From positions 1 through 64,000 of the forward strand of contig JAPYMA010001204.1 in the NCBI GenBank assembly GCA_035041965.1: DNA of 64,000 nt. The letters run 5' to 3'. Every line of letters begins with the position of its first letter. Position 1 is the first letter of the stretch. Position numbers and translations under genes: made by a program. Positions 25,476 through 37,233 of this stretch are shown here, one piece after another. This stretch comes from Anisakis pegreffii. Taxonomy: Eukaryota > Nematoda > Chromadorea > Rhabditida > Anisakidae. The notes under the pieces are model-generated. The model did not search any database and was not told the DNA's origin. It saw only the letters and a program-made list of their open reading frames with translations.

Positions 25476-28400
25476 CTACTTGTGCAGACGTTCACGTCTC
25501 CGTCTCAAGTTTCTCGATAACGCACTCTTCTCGCTGACCAGCACATCTCGTACCAATCCTCGCACAACACAATGAACCACTCGTTCAATATCTGCATCGT
25601 TCGTACAACAATCTCTTGTTTCTTCGATCGCATTTCTAAAATTATCATCACACAATCGAAATCGATCCAGAGATGATCACTTCTGAGCCGATCTTCACAT
25701 GAGCAACGTTTAGAACGAATTTATCAAATGTGAAAATTATTCAAAGAAAAAGTTTCGACATAGCAGCAGCAGTAACCTTGGCGTACAGCAAGCAACAGTT
25801 TGTGATGCGTTTATCATATAGCGCGAAGGCGACGGAGACTTTGATCCAGCACTACGAAAGCCAACATCATCACCCATCTAAAGTCAAATGCGATCATCAG
25901 TAACCCACTTCACTGAGGTACAGTAACGCGCTATCACAAGCGTTGATAAATGCTCAAGTAATTAGTCATCAAAACATCACTATTTTTTCTAGTTTCTCAC
26001 AATTTTGTGTCTTGAATTGATTAGATGATTTGACGATACTGTAAAATTTCCAGAGATCATTAAGCAATTTAATAAGAAAGTTGCCAAATTTGAAGGACTT
26101 TCAATGGAATGCACACGAAAACTCTAAAACTGCCAGTCATATGGCCTTCTCTGTCAACAATTATCTGTACGAAAGATGCAATGTTGGTACAAACCTCAAA
26201 AGAAGTGAAATTAACGAGGTCTTGCACAACTCGTCGAACGACTGCATCATCAGATACGTCTACTAACAGGTTCAGTGCTCCTTTCGATGAACGAGACAGC
26301 CTCTGGCTCGGAGACGGCAGCGATGCTGATAGCGATGATGACGCGTTTTCAACCTTGCCCGTACTAACAGATTGCTGCCGAGAAGCACGAACATATTCAT
26401 AGTTTCTATCAATTCCTAAGCAGGCACAAGTATTTTCGCTGTCTTCCGAGGACTTTCGAAGAACAGCTGTCGACTGCACACCACTGACTTCGCATCCCAC
26501 TAGTTCACTGTTCAAGCTCATCTCTGTATCACAATTTTTGACACATTTCAGTGTGAAGCATTCATGCTGCGCATCATTCACATCTATATCTGGTGGCTTT
26601 TTATTGGACACATCCACAACATTCGCTATACATTTATCGCGTTTCGTTGACCCATCAACAGCATTTGTTTCTTCTGCACTTTTCATAGATGCATAAGTCA
26701 TAGTTTGATCTAAGTTTCGCAAACAGTTTCTTTCATTTGAAGTGACGTTTTGTGAATGTGACTGAGACGACGTTCCACAACAATCACAATCAGTGGAATT
26801 GGACGTGTGCTTTGAGGAGTGCAGCAATTCTGGAACTACCTCAATACTGCAGCCGTCCGGCAGTGATTCTTGTTCTGTGCTTTGGTCAACCACAAAAACG
26901 AAATCACTCGATTGACTGATTGTATCAGTTGCGTTATCTTGATCGCCCTTTCCCACACAATTCTCACCACTACAGCATGTCGTCGCCGCCTCATTCCCAG
27001 ATGTTGACGGGTTCGTATCAAGCGTAAACGCTAGCTTCTTGTGTTGCTCATTAGCAGAATCTTCTGAGCACTCGTCCGCATGAAACACTGTTGCTGCCTG
27101 GGGTATCAGTTCCGACTCAGAACCACTCTGATTCAAATCAAGTGATTCGTCGTCACGTCTGCAATTATTTTTTTCGTTCATTTCAAGCACATCATACGCA
27201 GCAGCAGCAGTCGTATCGCATCCTCCGCTGTTGGTGTCACAGTTAACCTGTTCCTTCGTCTCCTCAGTTGTTGTCGCTTGTGGAATGATTTCAACGGGGA
27301 CGATTTCCGAGAAATGCACTTTTCTAGAATGCAACTGCACATCTTCATGAGAACATTCTGCATCGAATACCGTTGTCTTTACACTAAAAGTCTCCTGAAC
27401 GCATTCCATATTTTCGAGTTCCTTTTGAGAATCTTCTTTTTTACTATTATTACTATTATTATTAGTGTCGCTACTATCATTATTGTTATTATTGGAGTCG
27501 TAGTTCATTGAATCAACGGCATCAGCTGAGTTTGGCGTAATTGGCGAGTTAAATGACACTGAACAATTTGTTTCGGTTGATGAACCATCGTGAGGCACGG
27601 TTGATTCCGAGTTGATTTCGATGTCCGAGCTTATAACCGTGTTGCAGCTTCGCTCAGTTTGCTTAGAGGGCGGAAAATCCATTGGAAGAGTTGAATTGCC
27701 ATTTTCATCGACATCTTTCGATGTAATGTGAACAATTTTTGGCTCTCTCTTAGATGTGCCGTTTATAGCAGATGTGTTTGTTGACGCTGGTGTATTCGGG
27801 AGTGTTGATGTATCACTGGATGGGTAGTGTTGGGAAGGTGACGCTTTTGTTTCATGAACAGACTTGGTTATTGCTGGTGTAGATTGGCTGAGTGTATGAG
27901 CAGATGAGGATGTGACTGGCATAACCTGAAAAAAGTTTCAATCAAGTCAAAAGGCAACAATATGCACAGCAAGATTTCACAAAATTCGCCACAGACCGTT
28001 CATTTGACGCCTCAACAATGATCATAAACAACTGCAAAACTGCGACGACTACTTCGAGAAAAGCAGAAGAAAAACCCAGAACGAACCTTGAAACGAGGTG
28101 AAACGGATCGACGTAGCTCCGGATTGCTGCTCGAATGAGTTGATAGCGAAACTGAGAAACGTCGATTCGGAGATGGCTTTTTGATTGTCGTCGTACTATC
28201 GGTGGCATTCGCCAGAAGCGGTAGTACAGGCAACGAGGGACTTTTACCAAGTTCAGCTGGAATATACGACATTTCTGATCGATGCGTAAAAGTGCGAAAA
28301 GAGTGAACCAAATAAAATATACGGAATTCACAGTCCGTGGCAATGAATGTTTCTTGAATTCAGAACTTGAACGAAATAGGCGATAATTCGGTGAAGTCAA

Positions 28401-31400
28401 ATCTCAAAGACTGAAGACTTCGTGGCTTCATCAGGCGGCATTAGTCTCAAATTACATGTGGAATTTAACTTCGAGGTTAAAGTAAGAATTTGAAATGACG
28501 CAGAGAATTTCAGCGAGAGAGAATGCGAGAAAGCGCGGATCTCAGATGAGAGTTCTTGGACACTCACGATTAAGATTAAACCTAACCTTTAGGAGTTGTG
28601 GCCGGGGTCTTTTGTGAGATTGGAGCGGTTTCTTTTTGACTAGTTGGAGCGGTTTCTTCGGACACCCCAGTTTCACTTGTAGACATCACACGAGAACGAC
28701 TCATTTGGAGGATGCGCTCCTGAATTGACGCATGTTTGATGCGGTCACGTTGGAACGATCTCATCGAGTGTATTCTTTGACATTCCAACGGTTTCATCAA
28801 AAATCATTTGAAACCAATGTAACTTTGATATTTTAACTTTCATTTACATCTATCTCCAGAAGTTTGCTTTTCTGTTTATCGAGCAATGAATCTGATTTCG
28901 CCAGCAATTGTTGAACTGATTGCAAATTGTAAGGATGAGATTAACAACGCGAGAACTTTTCAAACGAGAGGAAAATCTGCCGTCATATTTTAGAAGATCT
29001 TGCAAAGAAACTCACATTGATATCCTCGACAAGTTCAGTGCATGTCAATGAGGATGATCGAGAGAACTTCCAAACGGGGGGTACACTGCGATTCGACTGC
29101 ACCTCAACACTCTTCTGTCTGCACAATGGAGGTGGCAATCGCTTCTGTTGGCGCTCATTCACTTCGTTGCTACTATTTACATCGTTTTCTGATTTCAATA
29201 CTGCCGTTTCCACCAGATTTTCAGTAGTTTCGTTAACTGAACTTTTACGAATGACATTTGTAAACTAGTTGTAAGCACATTTAATTAAATGAAATCACAC
29301 TTATTCCTCGCAAGATTGCATCATTAAATAAACAATTCTTCAGTTCTTTGCATACATAGATCAGTTCAACGAAAAAAGCAAATCACACAACGATGTTGGA
29401 ATTGCTTCGAATCCACTTAAAAATTAGCACAAACCATCTGATTTCTCCTGCTGGTCGTTCTTAGTACGCTGTGCATCTTCTACGGATTCCGATTCAGTGG
29501 GATTATTTTCAGTGACCGACGACTGCACAGAAAGACGTTTGAGTGCAGCTTGCTTATTTCGATCACAGAACGATTTAATTTCATCGAAATACAACTTGAA
29601 TTGTTCATGATATTCTTTCACCTGAATGACATTCATCATTCATCAATGAGAGAAACAACACACCTCAGAATAGTAGAGGAGCGAGCGACAACACAAGCAA
29701 TTTATTGTTATGCTGACGAGCAAGTATAATTCACGCCACTTACGTATTGAACTTATCATCAAACCTTCTGGGAACTCGTTCATTTTTTTTTTGCTTTTTG
29801 ATATCAGTCGAATATTCTTCTGATGAATTATCAATTTCAAATAAGGTCAAACAAAAAACGAAAAAGAAGAAGAAAAGCGATAAATTTAGAAGCGAAAGAA
29901 GAACTCCGAATGCAAACTTTTGGAGGAACCTTTGCGCTATTCGATTTGGCACAAGAATAATCCAAATTAAGTAACGTTATTGAAGTGTTCATTTTCATGG
30001 CTAAATGCAACGCCAACAGACCAGCAGAACCAATCTGCAGATTATCGCGTAGATCAATCCGCACCATCATCTTGTTGTCGGCGATACATTCGGCCAACAC
30101 TATCGCGGCTGAATTCGGATTTTGCTTTCAAATAAGGGCATTTGATAAATGGAAATTGAATGATCTCACTGAGCACTTGTTACCAATTATAGTTGTTACT
30201 CGTTAATTGCACCTCATCATTGTATTAGTTAATTGCAAACACACACACACATTCTGTGTATGAGGATCGAACTTGTGCCTTTGCTTACTGCATACAAATA
30301 GCAAGCCTTTGGCTCATTTTGAGTTACTTGCTTTCGCGAAGCAGAATGCCGCTTGCAGATGCACATGTTTTGTGGCTTTTGAAATTAACTGCGCTTCATG
30401 AAAATTCATGAAAAAGACATGTTCATGACCACAACTGCAGTATGAACTCACAACAGCGGATTGAAATTTTCACAATTTGATTCATCACTATCCAAACGCA
30501 TTAACGTATTTCCTCACATTTTGAAATTTTTCGGGACTTTCAACTTTCAGATGTAATTTCTTGCAAGCAATAATTTATTTCAGTATCATTTGTTTAAAGA
30601 TGATTTCCTTTCACACCATCAGCGCTGTTCGTATTCATCAATAACATTGAATTCAATCTATCAAATTGATAAGCGATTGTAAAAATTCATATAATCGCTC
30701 TTTTATGAGCGCCGATTTCTAACTGCTGCGACATAAAATCAACAGATGTTCAAAATATGAATAAACTAGAAAAAGCATTCGAGCTATCTTGGCGAGATTG
30801 AATCAAACCACATATCAATAAAGCAGTGAGACGGTGAACGATTTGAATGTGTGGAAAAATATCAAATTCGGATTTTTTGAACACATAAATGAATGTGTTG
30901 TAGTACTCAGCAATCTGTTGTGTCATAAGTAATTTGTAAAACTCACATTGACAATCGAGATTGGTTGCTTGGAGACCGAGTCGTTGAAGACTAGAATTCG
31001 CAAGTAATGCTCGCTTCAACGCCACAATACCCTCAACCGATAGGTTATTGCTACCGATATTCAGTGTTTCCAATTTACTATTCTCTAACTGAAATTTCAC
31101 TGAAGATGAGAACGGAACCATGCAAAAAAGATAAAGAATAACAATAATAACACTCAATCATAACAATGCTATCCACTGATAACACCTACGACAATAATAA
31201 TAACTCTAATAACATAGCAGTTTGATAAAAATTTAGTAACCATGCTGATATTAATGATAACTTGAAGAAGTGATCATATATAGAAGATAATGATGAGGTA
31301 GCGGAAGTGAATGCGGTGAACAATGACAATGATAATAGTAAGTGAGCGTGAGACTGCTAAGAGTCATGACAGAATCAGTGATATACTTACAAGTGCATCA

Positions 31401-34400
31401 GCAAGAGCATCCATACTGCCGCTTGTCAGGCGATTATTCCAGAGAACGAGTGCCGACAGCGCACTCTTCTCCAATGTTTCCTTATTTCTAAGTGCATCAC
31501 ACAAATGACGTAAGCCACCGTCCTTAAATTCAATATTTCATCAGCAAAGATAACGAATAACACACAAAATTACCCGAAACGACGATAAGCTCAAAACGAA
31601 AGGAATGTGGTGGTTCAATAACCTGAAGTTGATTATTTCTGAGATCGAGCATCTGTAGAGATGTACTGCCAACGATCAACTGATACAGATGTGCACCATC
31701 GGTTGGCTGTAGATTATTCTCACCCAAATAAAGCTCTTTCAGTACGACGTTAACTTTCAGCGCACATACTTCAATCGAATGACAATGTTTTTGTGATTAA
31801 TGAAATTCAGAATATAATTTGATTTGTTTGCTCAAAATTTGTTTTCACAGTCAAACGACAAACAAAAACAGCAAAGAATTCGTTAGACCCTATGAACGAT
31901 ATCACCTTTACCGAACTGAACTTTATTATCAGTTCTAGAATTGAACTTAATTATCATTTCTAAAATTGTTATCACTAAAATTGTTGCACAAAGCGTTAGT
32001 GATAACAATGAGTTCATTGTTATCACTAACGCTTTGTGCAACAGATATCAGAGCCATCTTCCGAATGAATGAATCATAATATTTTCAAATAAACAGGTTT
32101 TCTTTTTCGATTGTTTTGAATGATGACTTCATAGAATGAAAAATTCGGCGAGTTCGAAAAGAAAGATATTGACATCAGATTACGAAGAGTTTTTTCTGGA
32201 TAAGTTTAGCCAGACAAATTGGATTTATAGTGTGCTTCTCAAATCGAACAGGCTTCACATGAGAAGTGGGAGGATATGTTCGGGAAAAAGTGATGAAACG
32301 AACCCAAAAGGAGGAGGTTTCGACCAGACAAAGAGACATTCTCGAGATGCAGTGTGGTGAGTGTCGACTGAGTTCGTAACGTTCTCGCAAGGAACGGCAC
32401 CGCCTTATCCGATAACGACGTATAGCGCAAATTGAGCAATTGTAGCGAATGACACTGAAATTTCATCTCGAAAAATTATCCAATTTCGGACTATCGAAAT
32501 CCAAAACCATCAAATTCGATTTAATTTGATTCTCAAATTGCCGTAAAATTACATTTGAAATGGATGAATTTGCTCGCAATTTGTGCTTATCAATATGTCT
32601 TAAGGAGTAGAATTGTTACAGCGCCTTCAAAAGTTATTGAATCAATCAGCCAACATTATTAGTCTGCTGATGTGACACTAACATTTTTGATCGCCCTGAA
32701 AAGGGCTTGCCATCCACGAATGTTTATTTGCTTATTGAATGAAAGATTCAGTTTTGCTGTGGAGTCGTAAAATTCCAGCATCTCAGCCAGACTAACAGCA
32801 GCCTGAAATCAACGATTCGATTGCTGACGGGGTGTTGATAGTTGAATGGAATGGTTGCAAAACATAATTCAGTCTCTTTTCATTGCCATGAGCCGAAACG
32901 ATTCAGCATTAAGTGGCAAGGATTTGATTGGATTCGTCGTTTCAGTGAAACGATGCAATCAACAAAGAGGAAAAGAGACGATGCGTTTCGAAAACCAACA
33001 TCATCGTCGATGAATGTATACTCGAAATCGAGCGTATCGAATTGTACTCGTTTGAAGATCTCTTCTAGGCATTCCATATGCGCCTGCGAGAGACGTTGTC
33101 CTGAAACGGTGGTTCGTACTTGCGATGGAAACAGAGATACACAGCTTGTGGTGGGTTTAGTGCGCTGACTTCATGCAACTTGATTCGAAATTACATCGTG
33201 AAATCATGAGAGAATTTTTTGAATTGACACTCAAAATATGACACACCAGGCCTATGCATTTGCTCGATTTTTGTGTTCGAGAAAATTTTCTACAAACATT
33301 TACATAAATCCAAAAACAATCCCATTAAATAAGATTGTGCAAATAGTAACTGAACCTTTTAATGAAAGACATTCTTGACGAAGTCCAACAATTTGATGAA
33401 AGCACTGAAAAATATTCACAATATTGTGAGTTGATGTAAACTTTTGTAATGATTCATTTTCTTTGATCATCATTTCATTAGTTGCGTTCGTCATATGAAG
33501 ATTATTAAATAAATCGTTTGTATTCAACATTAGCTGAACAAATAAACAAATGCTTGAATTAAATCTTTTGAATGGTTGAACTTTCAGTGCATTGTCGTTC
33601 ATCTCAATACTTCTGTAACTGACAAATGAACTCAAAATTGAAACAGTCGATGTCAGTTGTTCATCACTTAAAGATGATGTCAGTTATGTTTTTTGTTTGT
33701 TTTTTGAAACTGATTTTAGAAGACATATATGACGGATTCATATTGAATTGATTGGGATGAATGTAATCTTGGGATGCAAGTTGTTGATTGTGGTTGCGTT
33801 TGTGGGATGAATGTAATCTTTGGTCTTTCATTTGGAACGAAAAGAGATCCCCTCAAAAATGTCTTCTCTCTCCATCATTACACACTTGTCGTTCAGCTTG
33901 ATGCTCTTGATCACTTTGTTCTTGGTAAACGAACCGATTACAGTTATGAATGCAATTCTTTTCATTCGAGGATGATCACACAATTGGAAAATCAATCAAT
34001 CAACTGAAGTATGAAAAGCGATGTGAACACAGCGAAAAAACCAAACCACAACAAAAAAAAAAGAGGAAGCAAGCAGCTAAGGTGTGAGAGATAGATGAAC
34101 GCAAGAAACCAGTTTTGGTGGTTTTTGGCGTGAATGAAAAATTTCCGCCGGATTAATTCGATATGTTTGGTTGAGAATTTTGAACGTTGAAAAGAACTTG
34201 TCGAAATTTTGAAGGAAAAAAAGCAAAAATTTTGAAATGAATAAACGAAAAATGCGAATTTGAAAAGTAATTTTCTTTTGTCAATGTTCAAAAAAACTTT
34301 TTGAATGGTCGTATTGAAATTTGGTAAAATTCAGATGGAAACGAGTGGCGAATAAAAGAGATCTATTGAATCAGCTTAACAATAGAGGGAAGCAATGTAC

Positions 34401-37014
34401 TTCGTTGCAGTGAAATAAATGTACAAAGAAGGCAAATGTTTTCACGATCAAATCAAAGATATATTCTTTCAAAGAGATTGTATGACTGTAATTGTACACG
34501 CTAATTGTTTAGCATTCAACTGAACTGATATTCACTGTAATTGGTTTCGATGCGTCTCTCGCGTTGCAGTTAACCACTTCTGAACATAGAAGTAGCTTTT
34601 TTTCGGCGTGCACCCTTCAGAAACATCGACAGTTGGGAAAAATTCGACTCAGAAATTCGAAATCTCAACTCGGAAAAAAGCGACAAACAACATCAACCAT
34701 TGCTCAACAAACCGCCAAACGTATGGAATGCATGACCGAAAAACATTTTGCAGTTCGAATTCCTAAGCAGTCTGAATTCCTAAGCAAAACACGTAAGTGA
34801 GAGCGAGCGCTAACGATAAGAGAGTAAACATTCATAAAACAATATATCACAAAGCATTTTTGTAGTACATACATAATCGATCATCTGTCAGTTGTGTTAG
34901 TCGAGAAGATGTGTCAGATTGTTGAGCATCGAACAAAGCATCAAAAACACTTCCTAGAGACAGCTGTTCGATCGCTCGAAATGCCCAAACCCTTTCTTAA
35001 CAACAAAATCTCATCTTTACCAACTTATTGAATTCATTACCAAAAAAAAACTCCTCTTCACTCGTTAAAGTTAAACGTGACAGAACATTCGATATTACTG
35101 ACAAGTTTTGAACGATTTCTTTGTTGCAAAATTGATGGATGAATCGTGTGCTCTTCGACAACGATTTCGGCTCATTTTTCATGAAAAAAAGTTTGAATGG
35201 TTGCTGATCTATTGATGTCAATATCAGACAGATTTAATTTGGGTGATAGCACATACTAAATTCACTTTTCTAGTAATCAAAATTTTCCATTCAGTTGCTA
35301 CTAATTGTAAAAGCGACAAAAACGCTACAACCGGTAACTGGTAATGAGATTTGGTACACCCGAAAAAAGTGAAAAATCGTTTTCAATTCCAAATTACGTA
35401 TATGCGCGACGCGACATGTACACATGGCATCATTCAAACGAACTTGTAAGGAATTTATGGTGTGTGAAATTTATTTGAAATTTCGACAATTCAGCTTCGA
35501 GTCAAAAATCAAGATTCTCGAGTGCATTGATCAATTTGATAGTGAAGCAAAATTGAGGTTCGATTATACAACAGAGAAAAGACCCAAAAGAGTTCTGATG
35601 ATGTGGTGATGAAGGCCACAAGAGGCTTCAATTCATCTCTTTTGATGAATTCAACGGTTTCTCATCATATTCTAGCGTCCTCATTCAATCCTTCAATATA
35701 CCCCCGTAAAATGTTCTGCGCCCACAGTTTCCCGTCAGAAAGGAACGAGACCCTGACGACGTCTTTGAGAAATGAACATCCAAATATGTACATAAATGGT
35801 GCGATATTTATGGCGATCGATGTTTCGATGGCTTTTTTGAATACAGCAATTGCACTTCACAATCATGCTTATGGGAGAAATTATCACAATTTAGTGGACT
35901 CAACAAATCTAAGCATCACGTGTATTATGTGACGAATATGCTGACGAGAAAGGGGATAAGTGATGTTCATCAACGTGTTCATTTTCAGTACACCACCACG
36001 TGGACACCGTCACAATGAGAATTAGATGAACAACAAATGAGCAATTGTCCTGTTTTACATAATTTATAACTTCACGAAACATACCGCAATTTGGTGCTCG
36101 ACGGATGAATTCGGCGGAACGTTCGCTAATTTACAAGCGTTCAAATAGGCATCAGCAATCGTTATCGTATCGTGACATTCTGAAACAATCAACGCTTAAT
36201 CAGCCTTAACAATGGTGAATGTAAATCAACCGAACCATTGCACAAAAAAACCACTAACTCTATCACCATTTCAATCACCTCAACAGTTCGCATGTATCCT
36301 ATTAACTGTTCGTGTTAATTCTACGATCATGCTTGAATAGATCACCTCCATAACATCACTGATATTGGTACACCGCTCGGTTTCGAGCGAAATTCTCCTC
36401 CGTGAACAGGAATCGAACCCGCCAGGAAAGTTTTTCTCGAAACCGAGTGGTATACTAATATCATTGATATTGTGAGCCTGAGCCAGTCTATGATTTGGCT
36501 TGTATCTATTACCTGATCACCTCCATAACATTCAATAACATTTTTAATCAGTGGCCTACTGATCAAGACTAAGCTCAACCGAATATCACATTCGTCAAAA
36601 TTATAACCTAATCATTCTTCAATTAATTGAAGAGGATTATCCATCTGTTCATGAACATATATATGGTTTAGTGTTCGATCGTTTCTGACGAATGCAATGA
36701 TCTCGCTCAATTTCCCCATCAAATAGCGCTCTCAATTATTTTCCTTCGGTTATGAGTCGAACGAGATGGATTATGATGCGTTTCGAAAGGTTTTTTGCAT
36801 TAAACATGAAAGATTTTTATGAAAAGGTTTTTTTGTTGGAACAAACGAATTCAAAAGAAAAAGAAAAAAACGAACGCTTTAAATGAAAAGCGTTTGTCGG
36901 TGCTTCGTGATAACCAGTGACGAGTTGAGTATCGTCCTCTGGGAAATGCACTTTGCGACTGTGCGAACAACGCGGAATATGTTCGTTCCCCAGTTCTTCA
37001 AATTCAATGAACAT
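25476..37014 (-). CDS. PPP1R37-like leucine-rich repeat protein, regulatory subunit of protein phosphatase 1
   Basis: A homologue of vertebrate PPP1R37/LRRC68, which binds and restrains PP1. Well-supported exons, leftwards: 37014-36876, 36179-36085, 33404-33356, 33100-33000, 32802-32683, 32454-32304, 31768-31623, 31522-31391, 31088-30947, 30108-29930, 29621-29431 and 29241-29016. After these come a tentative 28915-28848, then one ending at 28587, 28256-28087, the large 27925-26195, and a last coding segment 25635-25476. Phases fit from the start to 29016. The joins to 28915, into the exon ending at 28587, and from 26195 to 25635 do not fit as drawn. Exon 1 holds the PP1-docking motif KVHF. 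LRR signatures include LEEIFKRVQF, LSFNKQINIRGWQAL, LHLENVSLSGRNLLLL, LKELYLGENNL, LVLWNNRLTSGSMDAL and RIDLRDN, in the PPP1R37 order. The C-terminal third is Ser/Thr/Asn/Glu-rich with a second KVHF and a very basic end (RNLRRRRERLHK). Start chosen at the first ATG upstream of KVHF. Confidence 0.88.
26195..27925 (-). other. Giant 577-codon exon: disordered tail of the PPP1R37 homologue
   Basis: One uninterrupted exon encodes a low-complexity tail rich in Ser, Thr, Asn, Asp, Glu and Cys, including a run of Asn codons (about 27455-27500). It carries HSRKVHF at 27311-27331, the same seven residues that surround the PP1-docking site in exon 1. It ends in a helix-like segment (VVRRVVQDLVNF) that resembles the last coding segment (IERVVHCVVRGLVRD). 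Nothing comparable in length is interrupted by stops, so the frame is real. Function beyond PP1 binding is unknown. Confidence 0.8.
31983..32042. repeat. Perfect 29-bp inverted repeat with 2-nt loop
   Basis: Arms 31983-32011 and 32014-32042 are exact reverse complements separated by GT. The structure lies in an intron of the PPP1R37 homologue (between the exons starting at 32454 and 31768). Perfect arms with so tight a loop suggest a recent origin, for example template switching during replication. The left flank also repeats part of the arm (GTTATCACTAA). Confidence 0.95.
36340..36356. repeat. Target-site duplication, copy 1 of SINE
   Basis: The 17-mer GATCACCTCCATAACAT occurs here and again, without a mismatch, at 36515-36531. 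Together the two copies bracket the tRNA-derived element. Confidence 0.85.
36357..36514 (-). mobile_element. tRNA-derived SINE-like element, 158 bp
   Basis: Read on the minus strand, the element has an A-box-like TGGCTCAGGCTC (36474-36485) and a perfect B-box, GGTTCGATTCC (36409-36419), at a spacing compatible with an RNA polymerase III internal promoter. Perfect 17-bp direct repeats flank it. Inside is a 32-bp imperfect inverted repeat (left arm about 36355-36386, right arm about 36437-36468) whose arms both contain CTCGGTTTCGAG and differ by about five mostly transition changes. It sits in the first intron of the PPP1R37 homologue. The tRNA ancestor cannot be named; part of the cloverleaf is lost or rearranged. 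Confidence 0.65.
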
Positions 37015-37194
37015 TTCTTCGTGATGAGAAATTTTATTAGAGAATCGATCAATGTGAACCAATCAGACAGATCTTCTACTCTCAATCAAAATCGAAATAA
37101 TTACTGCACCTTAAATTCACCAATTCATCCATTTAAAACACCACCATTTTAGCATCATTTTCACACTCAATTGTTTGAGAGATCATCAACTTTA

Positions 37195-37233
37195 TTAACT
37201 TATTTCACATTCAAGGCACGTGAAATAAGTTAA
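37195..37233. repeat. 14-bp inverted repeat, 11-nt loop
   Basis: TTAACTTATTTCAC at 37195-37208 is the exact reverse complement of 37220-37233. It lies about 180 bases upstream of the PPP1R37-homologue start codon (gene on the minus strand), within its likely promoter or 5' leader. No protein binding site is recognised. Confidence 0.75.

Noticed and set aside
26109..26402. 97-codon plus-strand frame
   Set aside because: It is antisense to the end of the giant exon of the PPP1R37 homologue, whose sense frame is 577 codons long and correctly spliced at its 5' side.
30265..30345. tRNA-like sequence on the minus strand (GTTCGATCC with upstream stem)
   Set aside because: The T-arm and acceptor stems do not pair and the A-box is poor; beside a CA microsatellite, it is at best a degenerate SINE fragment.
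34873..34963. Apparent exon (LSLGSVFDALFDAQQSDT...) in the PPP1R37 homologue
   Set aside because: It is bounded by plausible splice sites but ends in phase 1. Exon 36179-36085 joins directly and in phase to 33404-33356 (VEHQIA then CFHQIVGLRQECLSLKG), as the family alignment requires. It could be an alternative cassette at most.
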